The notes beneath the pieces were generated by a model, which made no database searches, was not told the origin of the DNA, and saw only the letters and a list, made by a program, of their open reading frames with translations. A program made the translations under genes and the position numbers. Positions 48,019 through 57,579 of a DNA stretch of 64,000 nt are shown here, one piece after another (position 1 is the stretch's first letter; each line of letters begins with the position of its first letter). The stretch is from Shinella sumterensis (GTDB taxonomy: Bacteria; Pseudomonadota; Alphaproteobacteria; Rhizobiales; Rhizobiaceae), in the NCBI RefSeq assembly GCF_004514425.2, contig NZ_MYFN02000007.1, forward strand, positions 124,001 to 188,000. Reading direction: 5' to 3'.

Positions 48019-48909
48019 TTATTTCTGGCAGACCGCGCAATGGAAGGTCGAGCGGCCGCTCTGGACGATTCGCCCGATAGTGCCCGTGCAACCCGGTGTC
48101 CGGCAAGGCTCGCCCTCGCGATCATAGGCGGAGAAGGTGTGCTGGAAATAGCCGAGCGAGCCGTCGGTGCGGATGTGATCGCGCAGGGTGGAGCCACCGG
48201 CCTCGATGGCATCGGCGATGACCTGGCGGATCGCCTCGGTCAGCGCGACCAGTTCCTTCTTCGGCTTGCCCGCCGCCGTCACCAGCGTCCCCACCAGCCG
48301 TTCGGGCGAAAGATGCGCGCGCCAGAGCGCCTCGCACACATAGATATTGCCGAGGCCGGCAATGTTCTTCTGGTCGAGCAGCGCCGCCTTCAGCGGCGTC
48401 TGCCGGCCGCGGAACTTCGCCGCGACATAATCGGCGTCCAGGCTGTTGCCCGTCGGCTCGGCACCGAGATCGCGGAAGAAGGCGTGGGCGGCGATATCCT
48501 CGCGCCGTGCAAGATCCATGAAGCCGAAGCGGCGGGGATCGTTGTAGATGACCCGGCGCTCGCCTTCCCCCGTCTCCAGGTGAAGCACGACATGGTCGTG
48601 ACGCGGGTCCTTGCTGCGCGGCATGTGAAAATCGCCGGGCGTCTCTTCCAATGCGGGGCCTTCCACGCGAAACGAGCCGGACATGCCCAGATGCGAGATC
48701 ACCACGTCGCTGCTTCCAAGATCAATCAGCAGGTATTTCGCACGCCGGCCGAGCGACAGGATCTTTTGGCCTTCGAGCGCCTCGGAGAAGGCGGGTGGAA
48801 AGGGAAAGCGCAAATCCGGACGGCGCAGTTCGGCTCTTTTTATCCGCGCACCTTCCATGACGGGCGCGAGGCCGCGCTTGACGGTTTCCACTTCCGGCAG
48901 TTCCGGCAT
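48019..48909 (-). CDS. mutM: Formamidopyrimidine-DNA glycosylase
   Basis: Base-excision enzyme removing 8-oxoguanine and formamidopyrimidines, with AP-lyase activity. The catalytic N-terminus [14 protein letters not shown] fixes the start at ATG 48909, because Pro2 is the nucleophile; AAGGAG is 6 nt upstream. An H2TH domain ([23 protein letters not shown]) and a C-terminal zinc finger (PCRTPGCTG ... FHCAVCQK, four Cys) follow. 296 residues. Divergent from ubiE with 175 bases between starts. Confidence 0.97.
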   Translation of the reverse strand: MPELPEVETVKRGLAPVMEGARIKRAELRRPDLRFPFPPAFSEALEGQKILSLGRRAKYLLIDLGSSDVVISHLGMSGSFRVEGPALEETPGDFHMPRSKDPRHDHVVLHLETGEGERRVIYNDPRRFGFMDLARREDIAAHAFFRDLGAEPTGNSLDADYVAAKFRGRQTPLKAALLDQKNIAGLGNIYVCEALWRAHLSPERLVGTLVTAAGKPKKELVALTEAIRQVIADAIEAGGSTLRDHIRTDGSLGYFQHTFSAYDREGEPCRTPGCTGTIGRIVQSGRSTFHCAVCQK

Positions 48910-49084
48910 GTCCATCTCCTTGAACGGGATTTAACCTTGGGCGCATTTGCCGCGCTCCGGCATTTCCCTCTCGGCAATCTATGTCCTATATACCCCGCGA
49001 AGCGTTCAGATAGCGCGGCAACAGCCAATTCGCTATGGTCCTTGCGGCAATTCGGCTGCGACAGACCGGCCCATGGAGACGACG

Positions 49085-49861
49085 ATGACGGAACAGCGCA
49101 CATCCGCAGACGGCGGCATGGAAACCTCCTACGGCTTTCGCGAGGTTCGCGAGGGCGAGAAGCAGGCGCTCGTCAACGACGTGTTCCACAAGGTCGCCAA
49201 GCGCTACGACATCATGAACGACGTCATGTCCGCGGGCCTCCACCGGGCGTGGAAGGATGCGATGATCGCAAGCCTCAACCCGCGCAAGGACCCGTCCTAC
49301 AGAACGCTCGACGTGGCGGGCGGTACGGGCGACATCGCCTTCCGCATCATCGAGGCCTCCGACCGGCTGGCGCATTCCACCGTGCTCGACATCAACGGCT
49401 CGATGCTGTCCGTGGGCGCCGACCGGGCCGCGAAGAAAGGGCTTTCGGCAAATCTCGATTTCGTCGAGGCCAATGCCGAGGAACTGCCGTTCGAAGCCGG
49501 CAGCTTCGATGCCTATACGATCGCCTTCGGCATCCGCAACGTGCCGCGCATCGACGTGGCGCTTTCGGAAGCCTACCGGGTGCTGAAGCGCGGCGGCCGC
49601 CTGCTGGTTCTGGAATTCTCCGAAGTGGAGATGCCGCTGCTCGACAGGTTCTACGATGCCTGGTCGTTCAATGCGATCCCGCAGTTCGGCAAGATGATCA
49701 CCGGCGATGCGGAGCCTTACCAGTATCTCGTGGAATCCATCCGCAAGTTCCCCAACCAGGAAGACTTCGCCGCGATGATCCGCGCTGCCGGGTTCTCCCG
49801 CGTCACCTACACCAATTATACCGGCGGCATCGCCGCGCTGCATTCGGGCTGGAAGCTCTGA
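49085..49861 (+). CDS. ubiE: Ubiquinone/menaquinone methyltransferase UbiE
   Basis: SAM-dependent C-methyltransferase of ubiquinone synthesis. 258 residues with [45 protein letters not shown] motif [13 protein letters not shown], and [37 protein letters not shown] 49085 has GGAG 6 nt upstream; ATG 49073 is four codons earlier. ubiB follows after 37 bases, so two ubiquinone genes are co-transcribed. Confidence 0.96.
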   Translation: MTEQRTSADGGMETSYGFREVREGEKQALVNDVFHKVAKRYDIMNDVMSAGLHRAWKDAMIASLNPRKDPSYRTLDVAGGTGDIAFRIIEASDRLAHSTVLDINGSMLSVGADRAAKKGLSANLDFVEANAEELPFEAGSFDAYTIAFGIRNVPRIDVALSEAYRVLKRGGRLLVLEFSEVEMPLLDRFYDAWSFNAIPQFGKMITGDAEPYQYLVESIRKFPNQEDFAAMIRAAGFSRVTYTNYTGGIAALHSGWKL

Positions 49862-49898
49862 TCATGATCCGTTTTTCGTCTTCAAGCAGCCTTGCCGC

Positions 49899-51473
49899 AT
49901 GAGCGTCGTCGGTGCCTATCTTCGCCTCGCCCGCGTGGGCTGGGTTCTTGTGCGCGAGGGTGTCGTTTCCGCCCTGCCGACCGAGGGCATGCCGCCGCTG
50001 GCGCGCACCGCGCACGCCTTCGCCGGCCTTCTGGCGCGCCGCAGGGCCGCGCACGAAGACCGCGGCGACCGGCTGTCGCGGGCCATCGAGCGCCTGGGCC
50101 CGTCCTATGTGAAGATGGGCCAGTTTCTCGCGACGCGGCCCGATGTGGTCGGCGCCGAGATCGCCGTGGAGCTGTCCACCCTTCAGGACCGCATGGCGAC
50201 GTTCCCGCGCGAGGCGGCGGTCACGACGGTGGAAGGTTCGCTCGGCCGACGGCTCGATGACCTCTATGTCACGTTCGGCGATCCCGTCGCCGCGGCTTCC
50301 ATCGCGCAGGTCCATCCCGCGACGGTGCGCGACGCCAACGGCGAGCGCAAGGTCGCCGTGAAGGTCATCCGGCCCGGCGTGCGCCAGCGCTTCACCCACG
50401 ATCTCGAAGCGATGTATGCCGCAGCGCGGCTGCAGGAAACGATCCTGCCCAACACGCGCCGCCTGAAACCCGTCGAGGTGACGCGAACGCTGGAACAGAC
50501 GACGAAGGTCGAGATGGACCTTCGCCTCGAAGCCGCAGCCCTTTCCGAGCTCGGCGAGAACACCGCCCAAGATCCCGGCTTCCGCGTGCCCAAGGTCGAC
50601 TGGGAGCGCACCGGACGCGACGTCGTCACCATGGAATGGATCGACGGCATCAAGATGTCGGATGTCGAGGGCCTGCGCGCCGCCGGCCACGATCTGGACC
50701 AGCTCGCGGACACGCTCATCCAGTCCTTCCTGCGCCACACGTTGCGCGACGGCTTCTTCCATGCCGACATGCACCAGGGCAACCTGTTCGTCGATCCGCA
50801 GGGCGTCATCGTCGCGGTCGACATGGGCATTGTCGGCCGGCTCGGCAAGAAGGAGCGCCGCTTCCTCGCGGAAATCCTCTACGGCTTCATCACGCGCGAC
50901 TACCAGCGCGTCGCCGACGTCCATTTCGAAGCCGGCTACGTGCCGTCGCACCACGATACCGCGAGCTTCGCCCAGGCGATCCGCGCCATCGGCGAACCGA
51001 TCCACGGCCAGCCGGCCGAGACCATCTCCATGGCCAAGCTGCTCACCCTGCTTTTCGAGGTCACCGAACTCTTCGACATGGAGACCCGGACCGAGCTCGT
51101 CATGCTGCAGAAGACGATGGTGGTGGTGGAGGGCGTATCGCGCACGCTGAACCCGCGCTTCAACATGTGGAAGGCCTCGGAAGGCGTCGTGGGCGACTGG
51201 ATCCGCGACAATCTCGGCCCCAAGCGCCTCCTGGTCGACCTGCGCGACGGCGCGCACGCCGCCCTGCGGCTGGCGGAAGCCGCCCCGGAGATTGCCGCCA
51301 AGGCCGAGAAGTTCTCGCACGACCTGACGGTCATGGCAGAGCGCGGCCTGCGCTTCGACGCGGACACGGCGGAAGCCATCGGCCGCTCGGAAGCCCGCCA
51401 CAGCCGTTCGGGCCGCGTCGCGCTCTGGCTGATCGCCGCGACGCTCGTCTACATCGCCTGGAAGCTCACCTGA
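49899..51473 (+). CDS. ubiB: Ubiquinone biosynthesis protein UbiB (ABC1/ADCK kinase-like)
   Basis: Atypical kinase-like ATPase needed for ubiquinone synthesis, membrane associated. Conserved blocks: the KxGQ motif YVKMGQFLATRPD (near residue 70), the Ala-rich nucleotide loop PVAAASIAQVHPA, VAVKVIRPGVRQRF, HADMHQGNLFVDPQG (catalytic loop) and VDMGIVGRL (metal-binding DFG equivalent). Two C-terminal hydrophobic segments (about 500-522, VALWLIAATLVYIAW) anchor it. 524 residues, normal. Confidence 0.96.
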   Translation: MSVVGAYLRLARVGWVLVREGVVSALPTEGMPPLARTAHAFAGLLARRRAAHEDRGDRLSRAIERLGPSYVKMGQFLATRPDVVGAEIAVELSTLQDRMATFPREAAVTTVEGSLGRRLDDLYVTFGDPVAAASIAQVHPATVRDANGERKVAVKVIRPGVRQRFTHDLEAMYAAARLQETILPNTRRLKPVEVTRTLEQTTKVEMDLRLEAAALSELGENTAQDPGFRVPKVDWERTGRDVVTMEWIDGIKMSDVEGLRAAGHDLDQLADTLIQSFLRHTLRDGFFHADMHQGNLFVDPQGVIVAVDMGIVGRLGKKERRFLAEILYGFITRDYQRVADVHFEAGYVPSHHDTASFAQAIRAIGEPIHGQPAETISMAKLLTLLFEVTELFDMETRTELVMLQKTMVVVEGVSRTLNPRFNMWKASEGVVGDWIRDNLGPKRLLVDLRDGAHAALRLAEAAPEIAAKAEKFSHDLTVMAERGLRFDADTAEAIGRSEARHSRSGRVALWLIAATLVYIAWKLT

Positions 51474-51513
51474 GCCGCTTGACCGGCGCCGGCCCGGCGC
51501 TAGTCTCCCTGCC

Positions 51514-52317
51514 ATGAGCGCAGAGCCACCCGGCGTCGACGAATCCCTATCCTTTATCGAGCGCACGCGACGGCAGCTGCGCGGGCTCTATTTCGGCCGG
51601 GACCGGGAGGCGATCCGCTTCCAGATCGGCATGCTTCTGCTCGATGTGGCGATCCTCGCCTTCTTCATTGCCGGCCCCTATCTGCGAAAGGGCTCGGCCT
51701 ATGTGATCGTCGACTATCTCATCGCCGCCGTCATCGCCTTCGAACTGTGCGCCCGCGCCCTGATCGCGCCCAACCTGCGCTACTGGCTCATGCGGCCGAT
51801 GACCTGGGTGGATATCGTCATTCTCGGCACGCTGCTCTTTCCCCACCAGCTGCACAACTTCGCCTTCCTGCGCGTGCTGCGCATCTGGGCGATCAGCCAG
51901 AGCAAGCTCGTCACGCTGACGCTGCGGCGCACCGGGCATGGCGACAAGGAAGACCTCATCCAGGCCTGCGTGAACTTCCTCGTCTTCCTCTTCCTCGTGA
52001 CCGGCTTCGTCTATTCCAACTTCTTCTACGGCGCGGAGGGCTTTGCCGGCTTCGTCGACGCGCTCTATTTCTCGGTCGCGACCGTCACCACCACGGGGTT
52101 CGGCGATATCGTGCTGCCCGGCACGCTCGGCAAGCTCACCGCCATCGTGACGATGATCGTCGGCATCTCGCTTTTCGTGCGCCTCGCCCAGGCCATCGTA
52201 CGGCCCTACAAGGTGACCTTCCCCTGCCCGCAGTGCGGCCTCTCGCGGCACGACGCCGACGCCGTGCATTGCAAGGCCTGCGGCCATGTCCTCAACATTC
52301 CCGACGAGGGCAGTTGA
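51514..52317 (+). CDS. Voltage-gated-type potassium channel protein with C-terminal zinc ribbon
   Basis: A 267-residue inner-membrane protein of the VIC channel superfamily. Hydrophobic helices occur at about 35-52, 60-82, 92-108, 145-165 and 210-230; an S4-like segment LRVLRIWAISQSKLVTLTLRR has spaced Arg/Lys; the pore loop has the potassium filter variant TVTTTGFGDI. After the last helix comes a compact CPQCG ... CKACGH four-cysteine ribbon (about residues 233-257) instead of an RCK or cyclic-nucleotide domain. ATG 51514 has a weak ribosome site. Located between ubiB and coaBC. Potassium conduction is inferred from the filter. Confidence 0.82.
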   Translation: MSAEPPGVDESLSFIERTRRQLRGLYFGRDREAIRFQIGMLLLDVAILAFFIAGPYLRKGSAYVIVDYLIAAVIAFELCARALIAPNLRYWLMRPMTWVDIVILGTLLFPHQLHNFAFLRVLRIWAISQSKLVTLTLRRTGHGDKEDLIQACVNFLVFLFLVTGFVYSNFFYGAEGFAGFVDALYFSVATVTTTGFGDIVLPGTLGKLTAIVTMIVGISLFVRLAQAIVRPYKVTFPCPQCGLSRHDADAVHCKACGHVLNIPDEGS

Positions 52318-52419
52318 GGCGTTCGGGCGAAGAGCGCGCTTGGAAATGCGGTTTCGACGCGATAGGACATCACGAACGCCCTTCGGGGCCGCTTGCGCCT
52401 CACGAGCCCGGGACATGCC

Positions 52420-53625
52420 ATGCCGCTTGCAGGAAAACGCATCCTCCTCGTCATTTCCGGCGGGATCGCCGCCTACAAGAGCCTCGATCTCATCCGCCGC
52501 CTGCGCGAACGCGGCGCAGAGGTGCGGCCCGTCATGACGTCGGGCGCCCAGCACTTCGTCACGCCGCTTGCCGTCGGCGCCCTGTCGTCCGGCCATGTCT
52601 ATACGGACCTGTTCTCGCGTGAGGACGAGCAGGATGTCGGCCATATCCGCCTGGCGCGCGACTGCGACCTCATCGTCGTCGCGCCCGCCACGGCCGACCT
52701 GATGGCCAAGATGGCGAACGGGCTGGCCGACGACCTCGCCTCGACCGTGCTTCTCGCCACCGACCGCCCCGTGCTGCTCGCGCCGGCCATGAACCCGAAA
52801 ATGTGGTCCCATGCCGCGACGCGCCGCAATGTCGGGACGCTGCGCCGCGACGGCCTTGCCTTCATCGGCCCCAATGCCGGCGAAATGGCCGAGAGCGGCG
52901 AGGCGGGTGCCGGCCGCATGGCCGAACCGCTGGAGATCGTCGCGGCGGTGGAGCGCCTGCTGGATGGCGGGGCTAAGCCGCTTGCCGGCCGCAAGGCCGT
53001 GGTCACGTCGGGTCCGACGCATGAGCCCATCGATCCCGTGCGCTACATCGCCAACCGCTCCTCGGGCCGGCAGGGCCATGCCATCGCCGCAGCGCTCGCG
53101 CGGCTTGGAGCCGAGGTGACGCTCGTTTCCGGGCCGGTCGCGATCCCCGACCCGCCAGGCGTGACGGTGATCCGCGTCGAGCAGGCGTCGGAGATGCTGG
53201 AGGCGGTGCTCGGCGCGCTGCCGGCGGATATCGCCGTCATGGTGGCCGCCGTCGCCGACTGGCGCGTGACGACGCCCAACGCGGAGAAAATCAAGAAGCA
53301 GCCCGGCGAAGGCCCGCCGCCGCTGATGCTGTCGGAAAACCCCGATATCCTGAAGACCGTCGGCCATCACACGAAGCGCCCGACTGTCGTCATCGGCTTT
53401 GCGGCCGAGACGCAGGATGTCGAAAACAACGGTCGGGTGAAGCTCGAAAAAAAGGGCGCAGACCTCATCGTCGCCAACGATGTCTCCCCGGAAACCGGCA
53501 TCATGGGCGGCACGACGAACAGCGTGAAGCTCATTACCGCCGACGGCATCACGGCATGGCCGGAGTTGTCCAAGGACGATGTCGCCGATCGTCTCGCCGG
53601 CTGGATTGCCGAACGGCTTATTTGA
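52420..53625 (+). CDS. coaBC: Bifunctional phosphopantothenoylcysteine decarboxylase/synthetase
   Basis: Two consecutive steps of coenzyme A synthesis in one 401-residue protein. CoaC (residues 1-about 180): KRILLVISGGIAAYKSLDLIRRL, HIRLARDCDLIVVAPATADLMAKMANGLADDL, APAMNPKMW with FMN/active-site residues. CoaB (about 190-401): VVTSGPTHEPIDPVRYIANRSSGRQGHAIAAAL and the VIGFAAETQD segment, with DLIVANDV. ATG 52420 is chosen by family length; TTG 52393 is a possible upstream start. Its end overlaps the convergent amidotransferase gene by 8 bases. Confidence 0.96.
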   Translation: MPLAGKRILLVISGGIAAYKSLDLIRRLRERGAEVRPVMTSGAQHFVTPLAVGALSSGHVYTDLFSREDEQDVGHIRLARDCDLIVVAPATADLMAKMANGLADDLASTVLLATDRPVLLAPAMNPKMWSHAATRRNVGTLRRDGLAFIGPNAGEMAESGEAGAGRMAEPLEIVAAVERLLDGGAKPLAGRKAVVTSGPTHEPIDPVRYIANRSSGRQGHAIAAALARLGAEVTLVSGPVAIPDPPGVTVIRVEQASEMLEAVLGALPADIAVMVAAVADWRVTTPNAEKIKKQPGEGPPPLMLSENPDILKTVGHHTKRPTVVIGFAAETQDVENNGRVKLEKKGADLIVANDVSPETGIMGGTTNSVKLITADGITAWPELSKDDVADRLAGWIAERLI

Positions 53626-54439
53626 CGAGGGCGAGCTTGGCTTCCATCGATCCCGCCGGGCGGCCGGCAGGCGAGAAGATGCGCATGTCGACGCCGTTTT
53701 CGCCGAGCACCACGGCGCTGCCATCCGGAATTTCCACCCAGGCCTCCGTGTCGTCGTTCAGGGGCTCGGATACGAGGCAATAGCCGCCGGTATCGCCCAT
53801 CGGCGCGGCGTAGAGCGTCGGTGCCGCATAGTCCGTCGCATAGCGCACGGCATAAAGCTGCTTGCCATCGGAAAACGCGGCCGTGAACCGCACGAGAACC
53901 TTATGCTCCAGATGGGCGGCAAGGCGCTCGACGAAGGCGATGGTCTCGGCCATGGCGCCGAGCGGATCGCGAGCAAGGCCGAATTGCAGCGCCAGCAGGA
54001 AGAGCAGTTCCGAATCCGTCGAGCCGGTGCGCGCGCTGTAGAGATCATTGTCCAGCATGGTCTCGAGCGGCCGGCGCAGATGCTCGAAATCGGCGATCTG
54101 GCCATTGTGCATGAAGGACCAGATGCCGTGCACGAAGGGATGGCAATTGTCGCGCCGCGTGCCGCCGCCCGTCGCGGCGCGGACATGGGCGAGGAAGAGC
54201 GGCGAGCGGACCTGCCGCGCAATGCTGCGCAGATTGCAGTCGGACCAGGCCGGCAGGATATCGCGGTAGCGGCCGGGCTCCGGACGGTCGCCGTACCAGG
54301 CGATGCCGAAGCCGTCACCGTTGGTGGCCGTTTTGGCGCGCGTGGCGCAGTGGGACTGTTCGATCAGCGAATGGGCGGGCGAGGACACGAGTTCCTCGAG
54401 AAAGAGCGGCTCTCCGCGATAGGCTGCCCAACGGCACAT
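53618..54439 (-). CDS. Class II glutamine amidotransferase (YafJ-like)
   Basis: Stand-alone glutaminase domain. The nucleophile Cys2 follows the initiator Met (MCRWAAYRGEPLFLEEL), with TNGDGFGIAWYG, FLAHVRAAT and CHPFVHGIWSFMHNGQI as the glutamine-binding blocks. No acceptor-synthetase domain is attached and no partner gene adjoins, so the nitrogen acceptor is unknown; related proteins include EgtC in ergothioneine synthesis, but egtB/egtD are not here. AGGA precedes the ATG. Overlaps coaBC by 8 bases tail to tail. The 275-bp gap upstream (54440-54714) has no gene. Confidence 0.9.
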   Translation of the reverse strand: MCRWAAYRGEPLFLEELVSSPAHSLIEQSHCATRAKTATNGDGFGIAWYGDRPEPGRYRDILPAWSDCNLRSIARQVRSPLFLAHVRAATGGGTRRDNCHPFVHGIWSFMHNGQIADFEHLRRPLETMLDNDLYSARTGSTDSELLFLLALQFGLARDPLGAMAETIAFVERLAAHLEHKVLVRFTAAFSDGKQLYAVRYATDYAAPTLYAAPMGDTGGYCLVSEPLNDDTEAWVEIPDGSAVVLGENGVDMRIFSPAGRPAGSMEAKLALVK

Positions 54440-54459
54440 GACATTTCCTGCTTGATTGG

Positions 54460-54475
54460 ACCGGTGCGAACCGGT
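54460..54475. promoter_or_regulatory. Paired ACCGGT palindromes upstream of the amidotransferase gene
   Basis: ACCGGT at 54460-54465 and 54470-54475, four bases apart, lie about 20-36 bases upstream of the amidotransferase ATG, where a repressor could overlap the promoter. No known consensus recognised. Confidence 0.3.
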
Positions 54476-54714
54476 GACGGATCCGACGCATTAACCATGG
54501 CACTACCCGGATTTTCAACGCAAATGGGTAAAAATGCGTTAACGAAAGTAAACGGGCGGAAACCATGCGTGTCATTCCCGCACAGGCGAGCCGCACGGCT
54601 GCGCGCCACGAACGTCGCTTGTTGTGAACACTGCGTTTCACGTCGGGCAGATTTCGTGAACAATGGCGCTGGCGTATAGAAGGGACAAGCAACCCAGTCG
54701 AAAGGACTTCTCCC

Positions 54715-55626
54715 ATGTCCATACGCCCCGTCAAACACGAAAGCATTGCCCGCCCCGCCATGGAAGGCGCCGGCGTGAAACTGCACCGCGTCTTCGGCTT
54801 CGGCGATCCGTCGCTGACCGACCCGTTCCTCATGATGGACGACTTTCGCAACAACGATCCCGACGACTATATCCGCGGCTTCCCCTGGCATCCCCACCGC
54901 GGCATCGAGACCATCACCTATGTGCTGGCCGGCAGCGTCGAGCACGGCGACAGCCTCGGCAACCACGGCGTCATGGGCGCCGGCGACGTGCAGTGGATGA
55001 CGGCCGGCAGCGGCATCCTGCACCAGGAAATGCCGCGCGGCGATTTCGCCGGCAAGATGCATGGCTTCCAGCTCTGGGCCAACCTGCCCTCGTCGCTCAA
55101 GATGACGGCGCCGCGCTATCAGGACATCAAGTCCGCCGATATTCCCGTCGCCGTCGACGACGACGGCACGGTGGCGCGCGTCATCGCCGGCAGCTTCTGG
55201 GGCAAGACCGGCCCGGTCGACGGCATCGCCGCCGAGCCCGTCTATCTCGACATCTCGGTGCCGCCGGGCAAGACGAAGCGCCTGCCGGTCGATACCTACC
55301 GCTCTGCCTTCGCCTATATCTTCGCCGGCTCCGGCACGTTCCGCGACGCCTCGAAGCCCTTCGGCGTGAAGGTGGAGAAGGAGTTCCAGGGCGAGGAGCT
55401 GAACATCCGCGATCTCTCCGGCAACCGCACGCTCGTGGTCTTCGACACGGGCGACGAGGTGACGGTGCAGGCCGGCGAGCAGGGCATCCGCTTCCTGCTG
55501 GTCTCGGGCAAGCCCATCGAGGAGCCCGTCGCCTGGCACGGCCCCATCGTGATGAACACGCAGGCCGAATTGCAGCAGGCCATGCGCGAACTGCGCAACG
55601 GCACCTTCATCAAGCCGGCGCATTGA
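54715..55626 (+). CDS. Pirin family protein
   Basis: Bicupin metal protein of 303 residues. The N-terminal cupin has the metal-binding set in DPFLMMDDFRNN ... FPWHPHRGIETITYVLAGSVEHGDS (His and Glu ligands) and WMTAGSGILHQEMP; the C-terminal cupin starts near residue 190. Some pirins have quercetin 2,3-dioxygenase activity, others act as redox sensors; which applies is unknown. AAAGGAC lies upstream of ATG 54715. TATAGA (54676-54681) may be a -10 box but lacks a good -35. Followed by the GFA gene after 55 bases. Confidence 0.93.
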   Translation: MSIRPVKHESIARPAMEGAGVKLHRVFGFGDPSLTDPFLMMDDFRNNDPDDYIRGFPWHPHRGIETITYVLAGSVEHGDSLGNHGVMGAGDVQWMTAGSGILHQEMPRGDFAGKMHGFQLWANLPSSLKMTAPRYQDIKSADIPVAVDDDGTVARVIAGSFWGKTGPVDGIAAEPVYLDISVPPGKTKRLPVDTYRSAFAYIFAGSGTFRDASKPFGVKVEKEFQGEELNIRDLSGNRTLVVFDTGDEVTVQAGEQGIRFLLVSGKPIEEPVAWHGPIVMNTQAELQQAMRELRNGTFIKPAH

Positions 55627-55681
55627 CGTCGCGCGACAGGCGCCTATCCTTCCGCCTTTACCCGAGGCGGAAGGACGAGAG

Positions 55682-56086
55682 ATGCGGATCGACGGACAAT
55701 GCCATTGCGGCTTCGTGACCTATGAAGCCGAGATCGATCCCGATGGGCTGCTCATCTGCCACTGCACGGATTGCCAGCGGCTGACCGGCTCGCCCTATCG
55801 CGTTACCGTGCGCGTGCCGCGGGCCGATCTCACCCTCACCGGCGAGACGCCGAAGGTCTACACCAAGATCGCCGAAAGCGGCCGCGAGCGATTTCTGCAC
55901 TTCTGCCCGGAATGCGGAACGCCGCTGTTTTCCTCCGGCACGGGCGGGGCGGCCGCCTTTTGGGGCATCCGTTGGGGCAGCATCAACCAGCGCGCCGCCC
56001 TCAAGCCCAAGCGCCAGATCTGGTGCTCTTCGGCCATGGACTGGTTCGGCGAGACCAAAGCGCTTCCCGGCACGCCCCAGGAGTAA
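55682..56086 (+). CDS. GFA-family (glutathione-dependent formaldehyde-activating-like) zinc protein
   Basis: A 134-residue CENP-V/GFA fold protein with the zinc-binding cysteines in GQCHCGFVTY, LICHCTDCQRLTGSPY and HFCPECGTPLFSS. True Gfa joins glutathione and formaldehyde, but most short members like this one have unknown substrate. AAGGAC lies upstream of the ATG. The AraC regulator begins three bases after the stop, so the two are transcribed together. Confidence 0.92.
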   Translation: MRIDGQCHCGFVTYEAEIDPDGLLICHCTDCQRLTGSPYRVTVRVPRADLTLTGETPKVYTKIAESGRERFLHFCPECGTPLFSSGTGGAAAFWGIRWGSINQRAALKPKRQIWCSSAMDWFGETKALPGTPQE

Positions 56087-56089
56087 GGC

Positions 56090-56890
56090 ATGGCAGCCGG
56101 GCGCTTCCAGATCCTGCGCACGGCCATCGACGGCGTCGAGGCCGTCATCGCCGACAGCAGCCACGCCTTCGCCCGCCACAGCCACGACACCTACGGCATC
56201 GGCCTTGTCGAACGCGGCGCGCAGACGTCGGCGAGCGGGCGCGGCCGCGTGGAGGCGCAGGCCGGCAACACGATCACCGTCAATCCCGGCGAGGTGCATG
56301 ACGGCGCGCCGCTCGGCGGGGCGTCCCGCGCCTGGCGCATGCTCTATATGCGGCCCGGTATCGTCGCGGCCGCGGCACAGGACATTTTCGAAGGGAGCGC
56401 CCGCGACGAGTTTCATGCCCCCGTGCTGGACGACGGCCGTGTCGGCCGGCTTGTCGCAGCCGCCCTGGCGGCGCTGGTCGACAGCAAGGCCGCCGCAATC
56501 TGCCGCGACGAGCGCCTTCTCCTGCTGCTGGCGGCGGTGCTGCGCGAACGGGCGCCACGCCGCGAGGGCATTGCGGCCGCCGGCATCGCCCGCGCACGCG
56601 AGCGGATCGACGCCGACCCGGTCTCGCCCGTCACGCTCGATGCGCTGGCCGCCGATTGCGGCCTTGGCCGTTTCCGGCTGGTGCGGGATTTCGCCCGCGC
56701 CACGGGGCTGACACCCCACGCCTATCTCATCCAGCGCCGGACGGATCTCGCCCGACGCCTCATCGCCGCCGGCAATCCGCTTGCGGATGCCGCGGCCGGC
56801 GCCGGCTTTGCCGACCAGAGCCACATGACGCGCAACTTCACACGGCGCTACGGCTACACGCCGGGCGCCTATCTCGCCGCCCTCTCCTGA
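56090..56890 (+). CDS. AraC-family transcriptional regulator
   Basis: A 266-residue regulator: cupin-like N-terminal ligand domain (HAFARHSHDTYGIGLVERGAQ and TITVNPGEVHDGAP) and two C-terminal helix-turn-helix motifs (LDALAADCGLGRFRLVRDFARATGLTPHAYLIQRRTDLARRL; LADAAAGAGFADQSHMTRNFTRRYGYTPGAYL). This arrangement is common in regulators of neighbouring LysE-type exporters; a LysE/RhtB gene starts 74 bases downstream. CAGGAG before the ATG is formed by the end of the GFA gene. Ligand unknown. Confidence 0.93.
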   Translation: MAAGRFQILRTAIDGVEAVIADSSHAFARHSHDTYGIGLVERGAQTSASGRGRVEAQAGNTITVNPGEVHDGAPLGGASRAWRMLYMRPGIVAAAAQDIFEGSARDEFHAPVLDDGRVGRLVAAALAALVDSKAAAICRDERLLLLLAAVLRERAPRREGIAAAGIARARERIDADPVSPVTLDALAADCGLGRFRLVRDFARATGLTPHAYLIQRRTDLARRLIAAGNPLADAAAGAGFADQSHMTRNFTRRYGYTPGAYLAALS

Positions 56891-56964
56891 CCTGCAATTT
56901 CGTTCAAGACCGCGATGACCATCCGGTGTTTCCTGCCGCCTCTTCAAGCGCATGGAAACCCGAC

Positions 56965-57576
56965 ATGACCGCCGAATTCCTCATCACCTCGCTCATCGTC
57001 ATCCTGCTTCCGGGCACCGGCGTCATCTACACCGTGGCGCGTGGGGTCAGCGGCGGCTTTCGCGCCGGCCTGCTTGCGGCCTTCGGCTGCACGCTGGGCA
57101 TCATCCCGCATATGCTGGCCAGCATCGCCGGGCTCGCCGCCATCCTGCATGCCAGCGCGCTTGCCTTCGAAATGCTGCGCATCATCGGCGTCATCTATCT
57201 GCTGTTCATCGCCTGGAGCATGCTGCGCGAAAGCGTTGCGCTCGATACGGCACCGGAACAGCCGGTGGAGGCCGCCGCGCGCATCGTGCGCAAGGGCGCC
57301 TTCACCAATGTCTTCAACCCGAAGCTCTCGCTGTTCTTCCTCGCCTTCCTGCCACAGTTCGTGCCTGATGGCGCGCCGGACCTGACGGCGCGGATGCTCG
57401 TGCTCGGCGGCGTGTTCATGCTGCTGACCTTCCTCGTCTTCGCCGTCTATGCCGCGCTTGCGGCCAGCCTGCGCCGGCAGGTGCTGGGCCGACCGGCGGT
57501 CATGACCTGGATGCAGCGCAGCTTCGCCGCGGCCCTGGGGCTCATGGGCCTGCGGCTGGCGCTTTCGGACCGCTGA
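56965..57576 (+). CDS. LysE/RhtB-family exporter (first of three)
   Basis: A 203-residue inner-membrane protein with five to six hydrophobic helices. FLITSLIVILLPGTGVIYTVARGVSGG at the N-terminus is the family signature (PGP replaced by PGT), followed by GAFTNVFNPKLSLFFLAFLPQFV. Predicted to export amino acids or related metabolites by proton antiport. GGAAAC lies upstream of ATG 56965. It follows an AraC regulator that may control it, and converges on thiD with 3 bases between stops. Confidence 0.88.
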   Translation: MTAEFLITSLIVILLPGTGVIYTVARGVSGGFRAGLLAAFGCTLGIIPHMLASIAGLAAILHASALAFEMLRIIGVIYLLFIAWSMLRESVALDTAPEQPVEAAARIVRKGAFTNVFNPKLSLFFLAFLPQFVPDGAPDLTARMLVLGGVFMLLTFLVFAVYAALAASLRRQVLGRPAVMTWMQRSFAAALGLMGLRLALSDR

Positions 57577-57579
57577 CCA

